DNA of 64,000 nt from Flavobacterium succinicans LMG 10402 (GTDB lineage: Bacteria; Bacteroidota; Bacteroidia; Flavobacteriales; Flavobacteriaceae), in contig NZ_JATV01000004.1 of assembly GCF_000611675.1 (NCBI RefSeq), positions 186,001 to 250,000 of the forward strand, in the 5' to 3' direction. The notes under the pieces were generated by a model that made no database searches, was not told the DNA's origin, and saw only the letters and a list, made by a program, of their open reading frames with translations. Positions within the stretch are counted from its first letter, which is position 1. Every line of letters begins with the position of its first letter. Below are positions 52,762-62,606 of the stretch, one piece after another. The translations under genes were made by a program, and so were the position numbers.

Positions 52762-53541
52762 ATGGAAAAAGTAAAAGCCAAAAAACATCTCGGACAACAC
52801 TTTCTAAAAGACGAAAGCATTGCCAAAGCCATTGCCGACACCTTGAGTTTAGAAGGCTACAACGAAGTCTTAGAAATTGGTCCAGGAATGGGAGTGTTGA
52901 CCAAATATTTGCTAGAAATACCCATCGATACCTATGTTATAGAAATCGATACGGAATCGGTGACTTATTTGGATGCCAATTATCCAAAATTAAAGGATAA
53001 AATTATTTCAGAAGATTTCTTAAAATATAATATCAATTCCGTTTTCGAAGGGAAACAATTTGCTATCATTGGTAATTTTCCCTATAATATTTCAACGCAA
53101 ATTGTATTCAGAACTTTGGAGTTTAGAGACCAAATTCCAGAGTTTTCAGGTATGTTTCAAAAAGAAGTTGCCGAACGCATTTGCGAGAAAAAAGGAAGTA
53201 AAACTTACGGCATACTTTCGGTTTTGGCACAAGCATTTTACGATACCGAATATTTGTTTACGGTTGACGAACACGTATTCAATCCGCCGCCAAAAGTAAA
53301 ATCGGGTGTGATGCGTATGCGTCGTAAAGAAAATTACACCTTGCCTTGTAGCGAAAAACTTTTGTTTACCGTAGTGAAAACTGCCTTTCAGCAGCGCCGA
53401 AAAACCTTGCGCAACAGTTTAAAAACCTTAAATTTGTCCGATGCTTTAAGAGAAGACCCAATTTTTGATATTCGTCCGGAGCAATTGAGCGTAGAAGAAT
53501 TTATAGCATTAACACGAAAAATAGAAGCCGATGGAGTTTAA
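52762..53541 (+). CDS. rsmA: 16S rRNA dimethyladenosine transferase
   Basis: RsmA (KsgA) dimethylates two adjacent adenosines in the 3'-terminal helix of 16S rRNA during small-subunit assembly. The SAM motif is [16 protein letters not shown] (37-52) and the catalytic NLPY-type motif reads NFPY (105-108). [14 protein letters not shown] is the usual N-terminus; the length is 259 residues. Its stop overlaps mgtE by 11 bases. Confidence 0.96.
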   Translation: MEKVKAKKHLGQHFLKDESIAKAIADTLSLEGYNEVLEIGPGMGVLTKYLLEIPIDTYVIEIDTESVTYLDANYPKLKDKIISEDFLKYNINSVFEGKQFAIIGNFPYNISTQIVFRTLEFRDQIPEFSGMFQKEVAERICEKKGSKTYGILSVLAQAFYDTEYLFTVDEHVFNPPPKVKSGVMRMRRKENYTLPCSEKLLFTVVKTAFQQRRKTLRNSLKTLNLSDALREDPIFDIRPEQLSVEEFIALTRKIEADGV

Positions 53542-54883
53542 AATCAGCAAAGAACTCATACTAGAGTTAGAGCAACTCATTCAAAACAAGAACGACGTTC
53601 AGTTGGAATTGTTATTGAATGACATGCACCATGCTGATATTGCAGAGGTTTTAGACGAACTCGACTTTGACGAGGCAACCTATATTTTCAAGGTTTTAGA
53701 TAGCGAAAAAACAGCCGAAATCCTTCTAGAACTAGAAGACGATTTGAGAGAAAACATCTTGAGCCGTCTTTCCCCAAAAGAAATCGCTGAAGAGCTTGAT
53801 GAATTAGAAACCAATGATGCGGCCGACATTATTGCCGAATTATCGCAAGACATCAAAGCCGAAGTAATCTCAGAATTGCAAGACGTTGAGCACGCCAAAG
53901 ACATTGTCGAATTGCTGCGCTATGACGAAGATACTGCTGGGGGAATCATGCACAAAGAGTTAGTGAAAGTCAACGAAAACTGGAACGTACTCACTTGTGT
54001 CAAAGAAATGCGAATTCAAGCCGAAAATATATCACGCGTGCACTCCATTTATGTAGTAGATGATGACGGAAGACTAAAAGGACGTTTATCGCTCAAAGAC
54101 TTATTAACCACTTCTACACGAACCGCAATCAGCGATGTGTACATAAGAAAATTAAATTTTGTCAACGTAGATACCGAAGATGTTGAGGTAGCACGTATCA
54201 TGCAAAAATATGACTTAGAAGCCATTCCTGTCGTGGATGAATTAGGTCGTTTAGTGGGTAGAATTACCATCGATGATATCGTAGACGTAATCAAGGACGA
54301 AGCCGACAAAGATTACCAGTTAGCAGCGGGTATCTCTCAAGACGTAGAGGCCGATGATAGTATTATGGAATTGACCAAAGCACGTTTGCCTTGGTTGGTT
54401 TTAGCGCTATTAGGTGGATTTATCACCGTTCGCGTGCTTGGTTTGTTTGAAGGCGCCATGCTCGAACACGGAAAATTATTCTTTTTCACTCCCTTAATCG
54501 CTGCGATGGCTGGAAATGTTGGGGTACAATCCTCAGCAATAATCGTTCAAGGTTTGGCAAATAATACCTTAAGTGGTTCGCTGTTCAATCGTTTGGTCAA
54601 AGAAATTTCACTAAGCCTTTTGAACGGATTAATCTTAGCCAGCATCTTGTTTTTAGGAAGCCATTTTCTGCTGAATGTAGAGGTAATTATTGGCGTAATT
54701 GTAACAATTGCATTGGTTTCCGTGATAATTATTGCCTCATTAATTGGTACTTTTATCCCGTTGCTATTAGACAAATTTGGTATCGACCCGGCATTAGCAA
54801 CTGGGCCATTTATTACCACTAGTAACGACATTTGCGGAATTTTGATTTATTTTTCTATAGCCAAATTGGTTTTAGGATTTTAA
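53531..54883 (+). CDS. mgtE: Magnesium transporter MgtE
   Basis: The 450-residue protein has the MgtE order: an acidic helical N domain (about 1-125), a CBS pair (about 130-255, with [20 protein letters not shown] and [19 protein letters not shown]) and five membrane helices (about 275-450). Mg2+ binding by the cytosolic domains closes the channel in characterised homologues. It is coupled to ksgA by overlap, an arrangement often seen in Bacteroidetes. Confidence 0.95.
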   Translation: MEFKISKELILELEQLIQNKNDVQLELLLNDMHHADIAEVLDELDFDEATYIFKVLDSEKTAEILLELEDDLRENILSRLSPKEIAEELDELETNDAADIIAELSQDIKAEVISELQDVEHAKDIVELLRYDEDTAGGIMHKELVKVNENWNVLTCVKEMRIQAENISRVHSIYVVDDDGRLKGRLSLKDLLTTSTRTAISDVYIRKLNFVNVDTEDVEVARIMQKYDLEAIPVVDELGRLVGRITIDDIVDVIKDEADKDYQLAAGISQDVEADDSIMELTKARLPWLVLALLGGFITVRVLGLFEGAMLEHGKLFFFTPLIAAMAGNVGVQSSAIIVQGLANNTLSGSLFNRLVKEISLSLLNGLILASILFLGSHFLLNVEVIIGVIVTIALVSVIIIASLIGTFIPLLLDKFGIDPALATGPFITTSNDICGILIYFSIAKLVLGF

Positions 54884-54917
54884 TAAGTAATAAAAATAAC
54901 ACATTCCCATATCGGCT

Positions 54918-54936
54918 CCCCCTCTTTTGGAGGGGG
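54918..54936. repeat. GC-rich hairpin before proC
   Basis: CCCCCTC (54918-54924) pairs with GAGGGGG (54930-54936) around a five-base loop, followed by CTGGGGGGAGG up to the proC leader. The G/C-rich text contrasts with its surroundings and looks like a dispersed repeat; its closeness to the proC start (25 bases) may influence translation. Confidence 0.55.
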
Positions 54937-54960
54937 CTGGGGGGAGGAAAAAACCAAACC

Positions 54961-55737
54961 ATGAAAGTACACATCATCGGAGGAGGAAACCTTGGCGTTT
55001 CTATTGCCTTAGGTTTAGCCAAGTTTTCACAAGGACATCAAATCACCATCACACGACGCAACACGGCTAGTATTTTATATTTGCAAGAACTCGGAATCAC
55101 CGTTGCAACAGACAATACCTTAGCTATTCAAGAAGCCGATTTAATTATCTTGACCATCAAACCTTATCAAGTAGATACAGTTTTGACTGAAATCCTTCCA
55201 GTAATTACGAACAAAACCATTGCTTCAGCCGTTAGTGGTTTATCTATCGAAAATTTACAAAACAAAATAGGGGCTTCTCACAGCGCCATCCGAATTATGC
55301 CCAATATCGCTGCCCAATTCGGAGCTTCAGCGACTTGTATCGCCTTCAACGAAAAAAACAAAGAAACCGCTCAACCGGTAGTGCAATTGTTTCAGGACTT
55401 AGGAACCGCGCCAATTATCGATGAAAAACTAATGGATGCCGCCACCGTTTTGGCCGCCAGCGGAACAGCTTTTGCCCTACGTTACATCCGCGCGTCTATG
55501 CAAGCGGGTATTGAGATTGGATTCGATTGGCAAACCGCCTTGGCCATTTCTGCTCAAACCGTAAAAGGTGCCGCCGAAATGCTCCTAGAAGAAAAAGGCC
55601 ATCCCGAACAATTAATCGACCGCGTAACTACACCACAAGGCTGCACTATCGCAGGACTCAACGAAATGGAAATGCACGGTTTCAGTTCTTCACTCATTCG
55701 AGGCATCAAAACGTCCTTAAAACAAATCAAAGGATAA
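54961..55737 (+). CDS. proC: Pyrroline-5-carboxylate reductase
   Basis: ProC reduces pyrroline-5-carboxylate to proline with NAD(P)H. MKVHIIGGGNLGVSIALGLA is the Rossmann N-terminus and fixes the start; the frame is open far upstream into mgtE but without family similarity. IRIMPNIAAQFGASATC, VLAASGTAFALRYIRA and the C-terminal signature region RVTTPQGCTIAGLNEME complete the family pattern. The length is 258 residues. Confidence 0.94.
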   Translation: MKVHIIGGGNLGVSIALGLAKFSQGHQITITRRNTASILYLQELGITVATDNTLAIQEADLIILTIKPYQVDTVLTEILPVITNKTIASAVSGLSIENLQNKIGASHSAIRIMPNIAAQFGASATCIAFNEKNKETAQPVVQLFQDLGTAPIIDEKLMDAATVLAASGTAFALRYIRASMQAGIEIGFDWQTALAISAQTVKGAAEMLLEEKGHPEQLIDRVTTPQGCTIAGLNEMEMHGFSSSLIRGIKTSLKQIKG

Positions 55738-55744
55738 ATTATTT

Positions 55745-55858
55745 GGGCGTGCCACCCTAAAGCAAAGGGGCCAACTCATGCTACTCGTGAGTCGGCCCCT
55801 TTCCTTTAGGCTGTCGGGCTATCCGCGCTACTTCGGTAGCTAGCTTCTATCCCTCACG
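55745..55858 (+). repeat. Structured intergenic repeat, family B, copy 2 (interrupted)
   Basis: It begins GGGCGTGCCACCCTAAAG, has an extended hairpin (CCTAAAGCAAAGGGGCC/GGCCCCTTTCCTTTAGG with inner ACTCA/TGAGT), then GTCGGGCTATCCGCGCTAC, the small stem CTACTTCGGTAG and CTATCCCTCACG. The opening and the GTCGGGCT core match copy 1 at 47,173-47,270. It follows proC. After 55858 the sequence is interrupted and seems to resume at about 56043. Confidence 0.6.
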
Positions 55859-56034
55859 TACAATGTCATTAAGTTAAGAGATTTTAGATTGAAGATTAAC
55901 GATTCTTGATTTTAGATTTTAGAGCAAGTGAGTAAAATTATATGATTTTAAGCATCTTATACATCAGCAATCAAAAATCGTTAATCAAAAATCAGCAATC
56001 ATTTTATCATTTAATCCTTAGCTTAATGACATTG
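55859..56034. mobile_element. MITE-like insertion inside the family B repeat
   Basis: The 176-base segment has terminal inverted repeats, 55861-55878 and 56017-56034 (CAATGTCATTAAGTTAAG against CAATGTCATTAAGCTAAG, 17 of 18). It has a second inner inverted pair, 55894-55910 and 55970-55986 (16 of 17), and contains no ORF. The 8-base word CCCTCACG occurs directly on both sides (55851-55858 and 56035-56042), as expected for a target duplication; two extra bases (TA) lie between the left copy and the left terminal repeat. No transposase is nearby. Confidence 0.6.
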
Positions 56035-56161
56035 CCCTCACGCGATATCATTACGAAAAGAGATTTCAGATTTCAACAAGGCTAATCCATTTTTTTGAAT
56101 TAGTGTCATTAAAACGGATTGCAATTTGTGTTGATTGGTGTAATTCGTGGCTAAAAACAGA

Positions 56162-57328
56162 TTACACCGCTTTTTTCTTTTTAGTCTTCTTCTCTTTCAA
56201 ATTGATTTTGAGCCATATAAAACCAAGGGTTCCTGCCAAAAATGAAGCAATTAGAATCGCAATTTTAGAATAATTGATGATTTCCTCCCCGTCATTTTTA
56301 AAGGCCAACAAGGTGATAAAAATGGACATTGTAAATCCAATCCCGCCAAGCATTCCAGCTCCAACAATATCTTTCCAACGCAATTCTTTGGGCAAAGCAC
56401 AAAAACCCAACGACACCGCCAAAAACGAAAACAACCAAATCCCTAATGGTTTTCCGATGACTAAACCAGCTATAATGCCCAAAGAGTTAGCATGCGACAA
56501 GCCCTCGTGCCAATCGCCTTCAATTGGGATTCCAGTATTGGCAATGGCAAATAAAGGTAGGATAACAAACGCCACGGGATTGTGTAAAAAATGTTGTAAA
56601 CGGTAGGAAGAAGTCTGCGGTCCACCATCCCCAAACGGAATCACAAAGGCCAAAATAACACCTGTAATCGTAGCATGAATTCCTGAATTCAACATAAAAT
56701 ACCACATGGCCACGCCACCAAGCAAATACGGAATTAAATTATGGACCTTTTTTCTATTTAAAATAAACAAGAAGCCCCAAACGGCAAAGGCATAAAATAA
56801 ATTTAGAAAGGCAATCGAATCAGTATAAAACACAGCGATGACGATAATGGCTCCTAAATCGTCAATAACAGCCAATGCCGTTAAAAATATTTTTAAAGAA
56901 GCAGGCACCCGATTCCCCAGTAGGGATAAAATTCCAATAGCAAAAGCAATATCAGTAGCCATAGGAATACCCGCTCCGTTTTGGGTAATCGTTCCAAAAT
57001 TTAACGCTAAGAAAATTCCAGCAGGCACTAGCATCCCTCCCAAAGCTCCAAAAATAGGTAAAGCAGCATTTTTAATATCGGATAATTCGCCATCATAGAT
57101 TTCGCGCTCCAATTCTAATCCAATCATTAAAAAGAAAATAGCCATCAAACCGTCGTTGATCCAATCGGTAATGCTATGATGTCCCAAAGGCGTTTTCCAA
57201 AAAGCGATATAATCGGTTTGTATACTCGAGTTAGCTAGAAGAAGCGAGAGGATTGTCACAAAAAGAAGTAATAAACCTCCAGCTTTCTCAGTTTTGAAAA
57301 ATGCTTTAAATGTTTTTGTTAATTTCAT
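56162..57328 (-). CDS. nhaA: Na+/H+ antiporter NhaA
   Basis: The 388-residue inner-membrane antiporter exchanges Na+ or Li+ for H+. The essential aspartate pair is D156-D157 in AVIDDLGAIIVIAV, with D126 in IPMATDIAFAIG. MIGLELEREIYDGELSD and GIGFTMSIFITLLAF are family signatures. About 11-12 membrane helices are visible, and the C-terminus is Lys-rich. It is divergent from the dehydrogenase gene and has no close same-strand neighbour. Confidence 0.95.
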   Translation of the reverse strand: MKLTKTFKAFFKTEKAGGLLLLFVTILSLLLANSSIQTDYIAFWKTPLGHHSITDWINDGLMAIFFLMIGLELEREIYDGELSDIKNAALPIFGALGGMLVPAGIFLALNFGTITQNGAGIPMATDIAFAIGILSLLGNRVPASLKIFLTALAVIDDLGAIIVIAVFYTDSIAFLNLFYAFAVWGFLFILNRKKVHNLIPYLLGGVAMWYFMLNSGIHATITGVILAFVIPFGDGGPQTSSYRLQHFLHNPVAFVILPLFAIANTGIPIEGDWHEGLSHANSLGIIAGLVIGKPLGIWLFSFLAVSLGFCALPKELRWKDIVGAGMLGGIGFTMSIFITLLAFKNDGEEIINYSKIAILIASFLAGTLGFIWLKINLKEKKTKKKKAV

Positions 57329-57549
57329 AAATAGTAATTATTGAAACGAATTTCTAGTATAGCCTTCTTTTAACAAGATATAGGTGTAAAAGTAACTTTT
57401 TTATACAGAGTAAAAAAGGTGTTTTTTTAAAGTTGAAATCCGAAAAATGTGTTTTTTGCAAATTTAAGCTTTTTTTGAGGGAACTGTTTTAAAGAAAACA
57501 TAAACCGTATTTTTTTTTCGTTACTTTGAAAGCTAAAAAATTAAAATTT

Positions 57550-58497
57550 ATGGACATCAAAATCCTTCATATAGATAGCAACAATCCTTTGTTGTGGGAA
57601 CAATTGCAGCAAGCGGGTTTTCACAACGAAGCCGACTTTACTTCTTCTAAAGAAGCCGTTGAAGATAAAATTAAAGACTATCATGGCATCGTGATTCGTA
57701 GCCGATTCAAAATCGATAAAAATTTCATCGACAAAGCTACTAATTTACGGTTTATTGCCCGAGTGGGTGCTGGTCTCGAAAGCATAGATTGCGAATATGC
57801 TTTGTCTAAAAATATTGCACTCATAGCCGCTCCTGAAGGTAATCGAAATGCGGTAGCAGAGCATTCTTTAGGAATGATTTTGTCGCTTTTTAACAAACTC
57901 AATCAAGCCGATGCTGAAATTAGAAAAGGACAATGGAATAGAGAAAGTAACCGCGGTCATGAACTAGACGGAAAGATCGTTGGGATTATTGGCTACGGAA
58001 ATATGGGAAAAGCTTTTGCCAAAAAACTGCGAGGGTTTGATGTTGAAGTGCTTTGTTACGATATTTTGCCTAATGTAGGTGATGCCAACGCCAAACAAGT
58101 TACACTAGAAGAATTACAACAAAAAGCCGATGTGCTGAGCCTACATATTCCTTGGACACCCGAAACGGACAAAATGGTGAATGCTGATTTTATCGCTTCA
58201 TTTTCCAACTCTTTTTGGTTAATTAACACCTCAAGAGGCAAAAATGTAGTTACTGCCGATTTGGTTCAAGCCTTAGAATCTGGAAAAATTTTGGGTGCAG
58301 GATTGGATGTTTTGGAGTATGAGAAATTGTCTTTTGAAACTTTATTCCAAGATAAAAACACGCCAGAAGCTTTTGATTATTTACTAAAAAGTCCAAAAGT
58401 TTTGCTTTCTCCACATATTGCTGGCTGGACTTTCGAGAGTCATGAGAGATTGGCTCAAGTGATTGTGGATAAAATAAAGGCACTTTATGGTAAATGA
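57550..58497 (+). CDS. D-isomer-specific 2-hydroxyacid dehydrogenase (SerA-like)
   Basis: The 315-residue protein has the NAD-binding loop GYGNMG (148-153), the catalytic Arg in NTSRGKNVV (R229), an acidic residue in GAGLDVLEYE and the catalytic His in LLSPHIAGWT (H289). This is the formate/glycerate dehydrogenase fold. Similar short proteins in Flavobacterium are annotated as D-3-phosphoglycerate dehydrogenase, but no ACT domain is present and the substrate remains open. I start at MDIKILHIDS because the eight codons upstream add no family sequence. Confidence 0.88.
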   Translation: MDIKILHIDSNNPLLWEQLQQAGFHNEADFTSSKEAVEDKIKDYHGIVIRSRFKIDKNFIDKATNLRFIARVGAGLESIDCEYALSKNIALIAAPEGNRNAVAEHSLGMILSLFNKLNQADAEIRKGQWNRESNRGHELDGKIVGIIGYGNMGKAFAKKLRGFDVEVLCYDILPNVGDANAKQVTLEELQQKADVLSLHIPWTPETDKMVNADFIASFSNSFWLINTSRGKNVVTADLVQALESGKILGAGLDVLEYEKLSFETLFQDKNTPEAFDYLLKSPKVLLSPHIAGWTFESHERLAQVIVDKIKALYGK

Positions 58498-58575
58498 TAA
58501 TCTATTGGTTAATAAAAATATGTAACTTTTTTTATAGATTTACCACTAACTAAGTCATAACCAAAATAAACCATC

Positions 58576-58857
58576 ATGGAAGAAACGAAACACGAAGCAT
58601 GGAACACCCCTTATCCTAAAGCACAACCAGAAAACAAAAAAATTATTGCCGGTGTATTGGCAATTCTTTTCGGGTATCTTGGGATTCACAAGTTTGTTTT
58701 AGGCTACACGCAAGAAGGAATTGTTCAATTAGTAATTGGTGTAGTTACCTGTGGAATTGGAGGTATAATTGGCTTTATAGAAGGTATTATCTATTTGACC
58801 AAATCTGATGAAGAATTTTATCAAACCTACCAAGTGGGCAAGAAAGGATGGTTTTAA
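58576..58857 (+). CDS. TM2 domain protein
   Basis: The 93-residue protein has two membrane helices in the TM2 arrangement: KKIIAGVLAILFGYLGIHKFVLG, then GIVQLVIGVVTCGIGGIIGFIEGIIYLT. The G-x-x-GxHKF-x-LG core is the family mark. TM2 proteins are small inner-membrane proteins of unknown function. A terminator follows 20 bases later. Confidence 0.88.
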   Translation: MEETKHEAWNTPYPKAQPENKKIIAGVLAILFGYLGIHKFVLGYTQEGIVQLVIGVVTCGIGGIIGFIEGIIYLTKSDEEFYQTYQVGKKGWF

Positions 58858-58877
58858 ACTATCGATTCAAAAATAAA

Positions 58878-58910
58878 AAAGGCTGTCTAAACTAATTTTA
58901 GGCAGCCTTT
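58878..58910. terminator. Bidirectional terminator between the TM2 gene and sod
   Basis: AAAGGCTG (58878-58885) pairs with CAGCCTTT (58903-58910). On the minus strand it is followed by a long T-rich run, which best serves the sod transcript; on plus only a short T-run follows. Confidence 0.72.
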
Positions 58911-58929
58911 AATTTATAGTAAAAACATT

Positions 58930-59538
58930 TTATTTTTCTAAAACGTAACGTCTAGTTACTTCAGTCCAGTTGATTACATTGAAAAAAGCTTCGATATAAT
59001 CTGGTCTTCTGTTTTGATAGTGCAAGTAGTAAGCGTGTTCCCAAACGTCCATTCCTAAAATTGGAGTTCCGCCGCAACCTACACCTGGCATTAATGGATT
59101 GTCTTGGTTTGGTGTACCACAAACGTCTAATTTTCCGCCTTTTTGAACACACAACCAAGCCCATCCTGACCCAAATTGTGTAGCTCCAGCTTTAGCAAAC
59201 TTAGCTTTGAATTCTTCAAATGTTCCGAAAGAAGCCTCGATAGCATCAAGCAATTCGCCTGTTGGTTGTCCGCCTCCATTTGGAGACATTACAGTCCAAA
59301 ACAAATTGTGGTTATAAAAACCTCCACCATTATTACGAACGGCAGCGTTGCTTAGGTCTAAATTGATTAAAATATTTTCGATGGTTTTGCCTTCCATATC
59401 TGTACCTGCAATAGCTGCATTTAGGTTGGTAGTATAAGCATTATGATGTTTAGAATGGTGAATTTCCATTGTTCTTGCATCAATATGTGGTTCTAATGCA
59501 TCGTATGCATAAGGTAATTGTGGTAATTCAAATGCCAT
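58930..59538 (-). CDS. Superoxide dismutase, Fe/Mn type
   Basis: The 202-residue enzyme dismutates superoxide. The metal ligands are H27 ([11 protein letters not shown]), H77 (FYNHNLFW), D164 and H168 ([19 protein letters not shown]). Whether iron, manganese or either is used cannot be decided safely from these residues. There is no signal peptide, so it is cytoplasmic. It is monocistronic, bounded by a promoter and a terminator. Confidence 0.96.
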   Translation of the reverse strand: MAFELPQLPYAYDALEPHIDARTMEIHHSKHHNAYTTNLNAAIAGTDMEGKTIENILINLDLSNAAVRNNGGGFYNHNLFWTVMSPNGGGQPTGELLDAIEASFGTFEEFKAKFAKAGATQFGSGWAWLCVQKGGKLDVCGTPNQDNPLMPGVGCGGTPILGMDVWEHAYYLHYQNRRPDYIEAFFNVINWTEVTRRYVLEK

Positions 59539-59571
59539 GATATGTGATTTAATTGATTATAAAAATTTATC

Positions 59572-59579
59572 CAAATTTA
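59572..59579 (-). promoter_or_regulatory. Candidate -7 element of sod
   Basis: TAAATTTG on the minus strand, 33 bases before the start codon. The nearest TTG (59608-59606) is 26 bases upstream, longer than usual. Confidence 0.45.
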
Positions 59580-59708
59580 TGCAATTAACTTTATACTTTA
59601 AAAAACAATTTTGTTATAATTCCTATTATGTTTTTGGAATCCTTATTTTTTGAAGGTATAAATGTAATATACTCACTTTTAGATTTTAATTTCTTTAAAA
59701 AGATAATT

Positions 59709-60392
59709 TTAGGAATGTGCCATAGCTATACAAACAATACTAATTTTGGTGTTTGGAATTTCCAAAAGTGCTCTAGAACAAGCTTCTAGTGTGGCGCCAG
59801 TGGTTAAAACATCATCTAGTATTAAATAATGCTTTTGGTGATCCTCAGGGCTAAAATTTACTTCGAAAACTTTTTGATCACCATAGATTCTCCCCATTAA
59901 ATTTTTCTTGGATTGGGTTTTTACATGAAGTTTTTTAAACAAAATATCTCTTCTTATCGGAATGTTTAACACCATTGATAAAGCTTCTGCAAAAGTATCG
60001 ACTTGATTGTAGCCCCTTTTGCGCCATCTTTTGGTATGTAACGGAACAGGAATTATTGCAGCTACATTTTTTAAAGGCTCACAATTTTTTAAGTCTTCCG
60101 CATACCAATGCCCCAGTTGAGTTCCTATTTCTTGTTGCCCACGGTATTTCAAATTATGAATCAATTCCTGAACCATTCCTTTTTTATGAAAGTACAAAAA
60201 AGCAGAGGCATGTTCTAGGGGAATTCTGCCATAAAATTTTTTGTAGGCTTCGTTTTCGGGGAGTAAATGATGATTGGTTTGTGGAAGTTCATGTCTGCAT
60301 TGGGTACAAATTGTTTTTTCGTTACTCAATAATAACGCATGACATCCGCTGCAAACTGGAGGAAAAAACAAGTCGATAAGGTTTTTAATCAT
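59709..60392 (-). CDS. ComF-family phosphoribosyltransferase-like protein
   Basis: The 227-residue protein begins with a zinc-finger-like segment (C14-x2-C17 and C29-x2-C32) and ends in a type I phosphoribosyltransferase fold with the PRPP loop YLILDDVLTTGAT (about 190-202). The segment PLHTKRWRKRGYNQVDTFAEAL is typical of ComF, which helps natural DNA uptake in characterised bacteria. No other competence gene lies in the window, so its role here is inferred from family only. Confidence 0.92.
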   Translation of the reverse strand: MIKNLIDLFFPPVCSGCHALLLSNEKTICTQCRHELPQTNHHLLPENEAYKKFYGRIPLEHASAFLYFHKKGMVQELIHNLKYRGQQEIGTQLGHWYAEDLKNCEPLKNVAAIIPVPLHTKRWRKRGYNQVDTFAEALSMVLNIPIRRDILFKKLHVKTQSKKNLMGRIYGDQKVFEVNFSPEDHQKHYLILDDVLTTGATLEACSRALLEIPNTKISIVCIAMAHS

Positions 60393-60473
60393 CTAATCAG
60401 GGTTTTATTGTTAAAAATAAGTAAATCCGCAATGCAATCTTGCTCTTTTTTCTTTTTTTTAAATCACTTTTTA

Positions 60474-60481
60474 TATTTTTG
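60474..60481 (+). promoter_or_regulatory. Candidate -7 element of glyS
   Basis: TATTTTTG lies only 7 bases before the glyS start codon, so a message from this promoter would be nearly leaderless. A -33 box at normal distance is not seen. Confidence 0.4.
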
Positions 60482-60488
60482 CAGTACT

Positions 60489-62030
60489 ATGGCAAAACAA
60501 GAAGATTTATTTAAGAATGTAGTTTCGCACGCAAAAGAGTACGGCTTTATTTTTCCGTCAAGCGAAATATACGATGGTTTGAGTGCAGTATATGATTATG
60601 CACAAAACGGTGTAGAATTAAAAAAGAACATACGCGAATATTGGTGGAAATCGATGGTACAAATGAACGAGAACATTGTAGGTCTCGACGCTGCCATTTT
60701 GATGCATCCAACCACTTGGAAGGCTTCAGGCCACGTTGATGCTTTTAATGACCCATTGATTGACAACAAAGACTCTAAAAGAAGATACCGTGCCGATGTT
60801 TTGATTGAAGATTATGCCGAAAAACTAAATGTTAAGGCAAAGAAAGAAATCGAAAAGGCAAAAGTTCGTTTTGGAGAGGCTTTCAACGAGCAAGAATTTA
60901 TTACGACCAATCCAAGAGTAGTAGAATATTTAGCCAAAGAAAGAGAAATTCTAGAAAGAATGGGACGTTCTTTGGGTAATGGTGATTTAGAAGATGTAAA
61001 AGCCTTAATCGAAGAATTAGAAATTGCGTGTCCAGAATCAGGTTCACGTAATTGGACCGAAGTGCGTCAATTCAACTTGATGTTTGGTACCAAATTAGGT
61101 GCTTCTGCTGATACGGCAATGGATTTATATTTGCGTCCAGAAACGGCTCAAGGAATTTTTGTGAATTTCTTGAATGTTCAAAAATCTGGGCGAATGAAAG
61201 TTCCTTTTGGAATTGCACAAACAGGAAAAGCTTTCAGAAACGAAATCGTTGCGAGACAATTCATCTTCCGTATGCGTGAATTCGAACAAATGGAAATGCA
61301 ATTTTTTGTGCGTCCAGGAGAAGAAATGCAATGGTACGAACACTGGAAAGCTACGCGTTTGAAATGGCATTTATCACTTGGTTTAGGGGCAGAAAGATAC
61401 CGTTTTCATGACCATGAAAAATTAGCGCATTACGCCAATGCTGCTGCCGATATCGAGTTTGAATTCCCTTTTGGTTTCAAAGAATTAGAAGGAATTCACT
61501 CAAGAACCGATTTCGATTTGAAAGCGCACGAAGAATATTCAGGTAGAAAATTACAATATTTTGATGCCGAATTGAATCAAAATTACGTGCCGTATGTGGT
61601 AGAAACTTCAGTTGGTTTGGACAGAATGTTCTTGGCGGTTTTTGCTACTTCTTTAAAAGAAGAAACCTTAGAAGACGGTTCAACAAGAACAGTATTAAAA
61701 TTACCATCAGTTTTAGCTCCTACAAAAGCAGCTATTTTACCTTTAGTAAAAAAAGACGGTTTACCAGAAATTGCTAAACAAATCATTGAAGATTTACGTT
61801 GGGATTTCAATGTTTCTTATGATGAGAAAGATGCAGTAGGAAGACGTTATAGAAGACAAGATGCCTTGGGAACACCTTTCTGTATAACAGTAGACCATCA
61901 AACCGCAGAAGACCAAACGGTGACCATTCGTCATAGAGATACGATGAAACAAGACCGTGTAGCTATTGCCGACTTAAAAGCCATCATCGAAAATGAAGTA
62001 TCGATGAAAAATTGGTTGATGAAAATGTAA
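60489..62030 (+). CDS. glyS: Glycyl-tRNA synthetase (homodimeric type)
   Basis: The 513-residue class II enzyme is the alpha2 form rather than the bacterial alpha2-beta2 form. The start MAKQEDLFKNVVSHAKEYGF is supported by family similarity; the frame is open 50 codons upstream over the divergent comF start. Class II motifs are present: FNLMFGTKLG, YLRPETAQGIFVNF, GIAQTGKAFRNEI and VETSVGLDRMFLAVF. The C-terminal anticodon-binding domain covers about 405-513. A terminator follows 22 bases after the stop. Confidence 0.96.
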   Translation: MAKQEDLFKNVVSHAKEYGFIFPSSEIYDGLSAVYDYAQNGVELKKNIREYWWKSMVQMNENIVGLDAAILMHPTTWKASGHVDAFNDPLIDNKDSKRRYRADVLIEDYAEKLNVKAKKEIEKAKVRFGEAFNEQEFITTNPRVVEYLAKEREILERMGRSLGNGDLEDVKALIEELEIACPESGSRNWTEVRQFNLMFGTKLGASADTAMDLYLRPETAQGIFVNFLNVQKSGRMKVPFGIAQTGKAFRNEIVARQFIFRMREFEQMEMQFFVRPGEEMQWYEHWKATRLKWHLSLGLGAERYRFHDHEKLAHYANAAADIEFEFPFGFKELEGIHSRTDFDLKAHEEYSGRKLQYFDAELNQNYVPYVVETSVGLDRMFLAVFATSLKEETLEDGSTRTVLKLPSVLAPTKAAILPLVKKDGLPEIAKQIIEDLRWDFNVSYDEKDAVGRRYRRQDALGTPFCITVDHQTAEDQTVTIRHRDTMKQDRVAIADLKAIIENEVSMKNWLMKM

Positions 62031-62051
62031 TCACATAGCTATTATATAAAG

Positions 62052-62080
62052 AAAGCTTCTCAAATCGAGAAGCTTTTTTT
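62052..62080 (+). terminator. Intrinsic terminator of glyS
   Basis: Perfect ten-base arms AAAGCTTCTC (62052-62061) and GAGAAGCTTT (62067-62076) with a five-base loop and a continuing T-run on the plus strand. Confidence 0.88.
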
Positions 62081-62084
62081 GTAT

Positions 62085-62606
62085 TTAGTTGAATCGGTAG
62101 CCAAAAGTGATGCCGCCTCGACCAACTATCTCATAATCAGTGTCCGAGCTATTGAAAAGATTACGTCCAACGCCACCGTTTATCTCGAAGATAAATCCTT
62201 TTTTGGTAATCCATTTGGCACCGAGTCCAAATCCTAAAGCGAAATCGGTACGAGTGGTTGTTCTAGATTCGTTTCCTATGGTGTTGTATTTGTAGCTTTC
62301 ATAATTGTTTAGCATACCAAAACCTTCAGCAAAAAAACCTGCAGCAGGCTTTTTTCCAAAATAGTAACGATAGTAGGGTGTAAAGATCACTTTTGTATCA
62401 ATATCGTCATCTATAGCTAACAACAAAGAAGCACCAAAGGCTGATTCTTCATTAATTATCCGTTCATAGCTTACCTCTAAGGCTCCCGCCACTAATAAAG
62501 CAGCATTTATTTTCATTTCATTTTTTTTCGAAGAAATTGATTCGTTTTCTTGAGCAGTTCCAGATAGAAAGTATCCGAAAGCCAATGCTAGTAGAATTTT
62601 TTTCAT
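62085..62606 (-). CDS. Outer-membrane beta-barrel protein
   Basis: From MKKILLALAFGYFLSGTAQ the protein has 173 residues with a signal peptide. The rest alternates polar and hydrophobic residues with strand-like segments such as YYRYYFGKKPAAGFFAEGF and FALGFGLGAKWITKKGFIFE, and ends in aromatic GGITFGYRF, as outer-membrane barrels do. It resembles small DUF3575-like porin-fold proteins; no function is known. It converges on glyS. Confidence 0.78.
   Translation of the reverse strand: MKKILLALAFGYFLSGTAQENESISSKKNEMKINAALLVAGALEVSYERIINEESAFGASLLLAIDDDIDTKVIFTPYYRYYFGKKPAAGFFAEGFGMLNNYESYKYNTIGNESRTTTRTDFALGFGLGAKWITKKGFIFEINGGVGRNLFNSSDTDYEIVGRGGITFGYRFN

Noticed and set aside
59975..60379. 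134-codon plus-strand ORF
   Set aside because: Antisense shadow of the comF gene.
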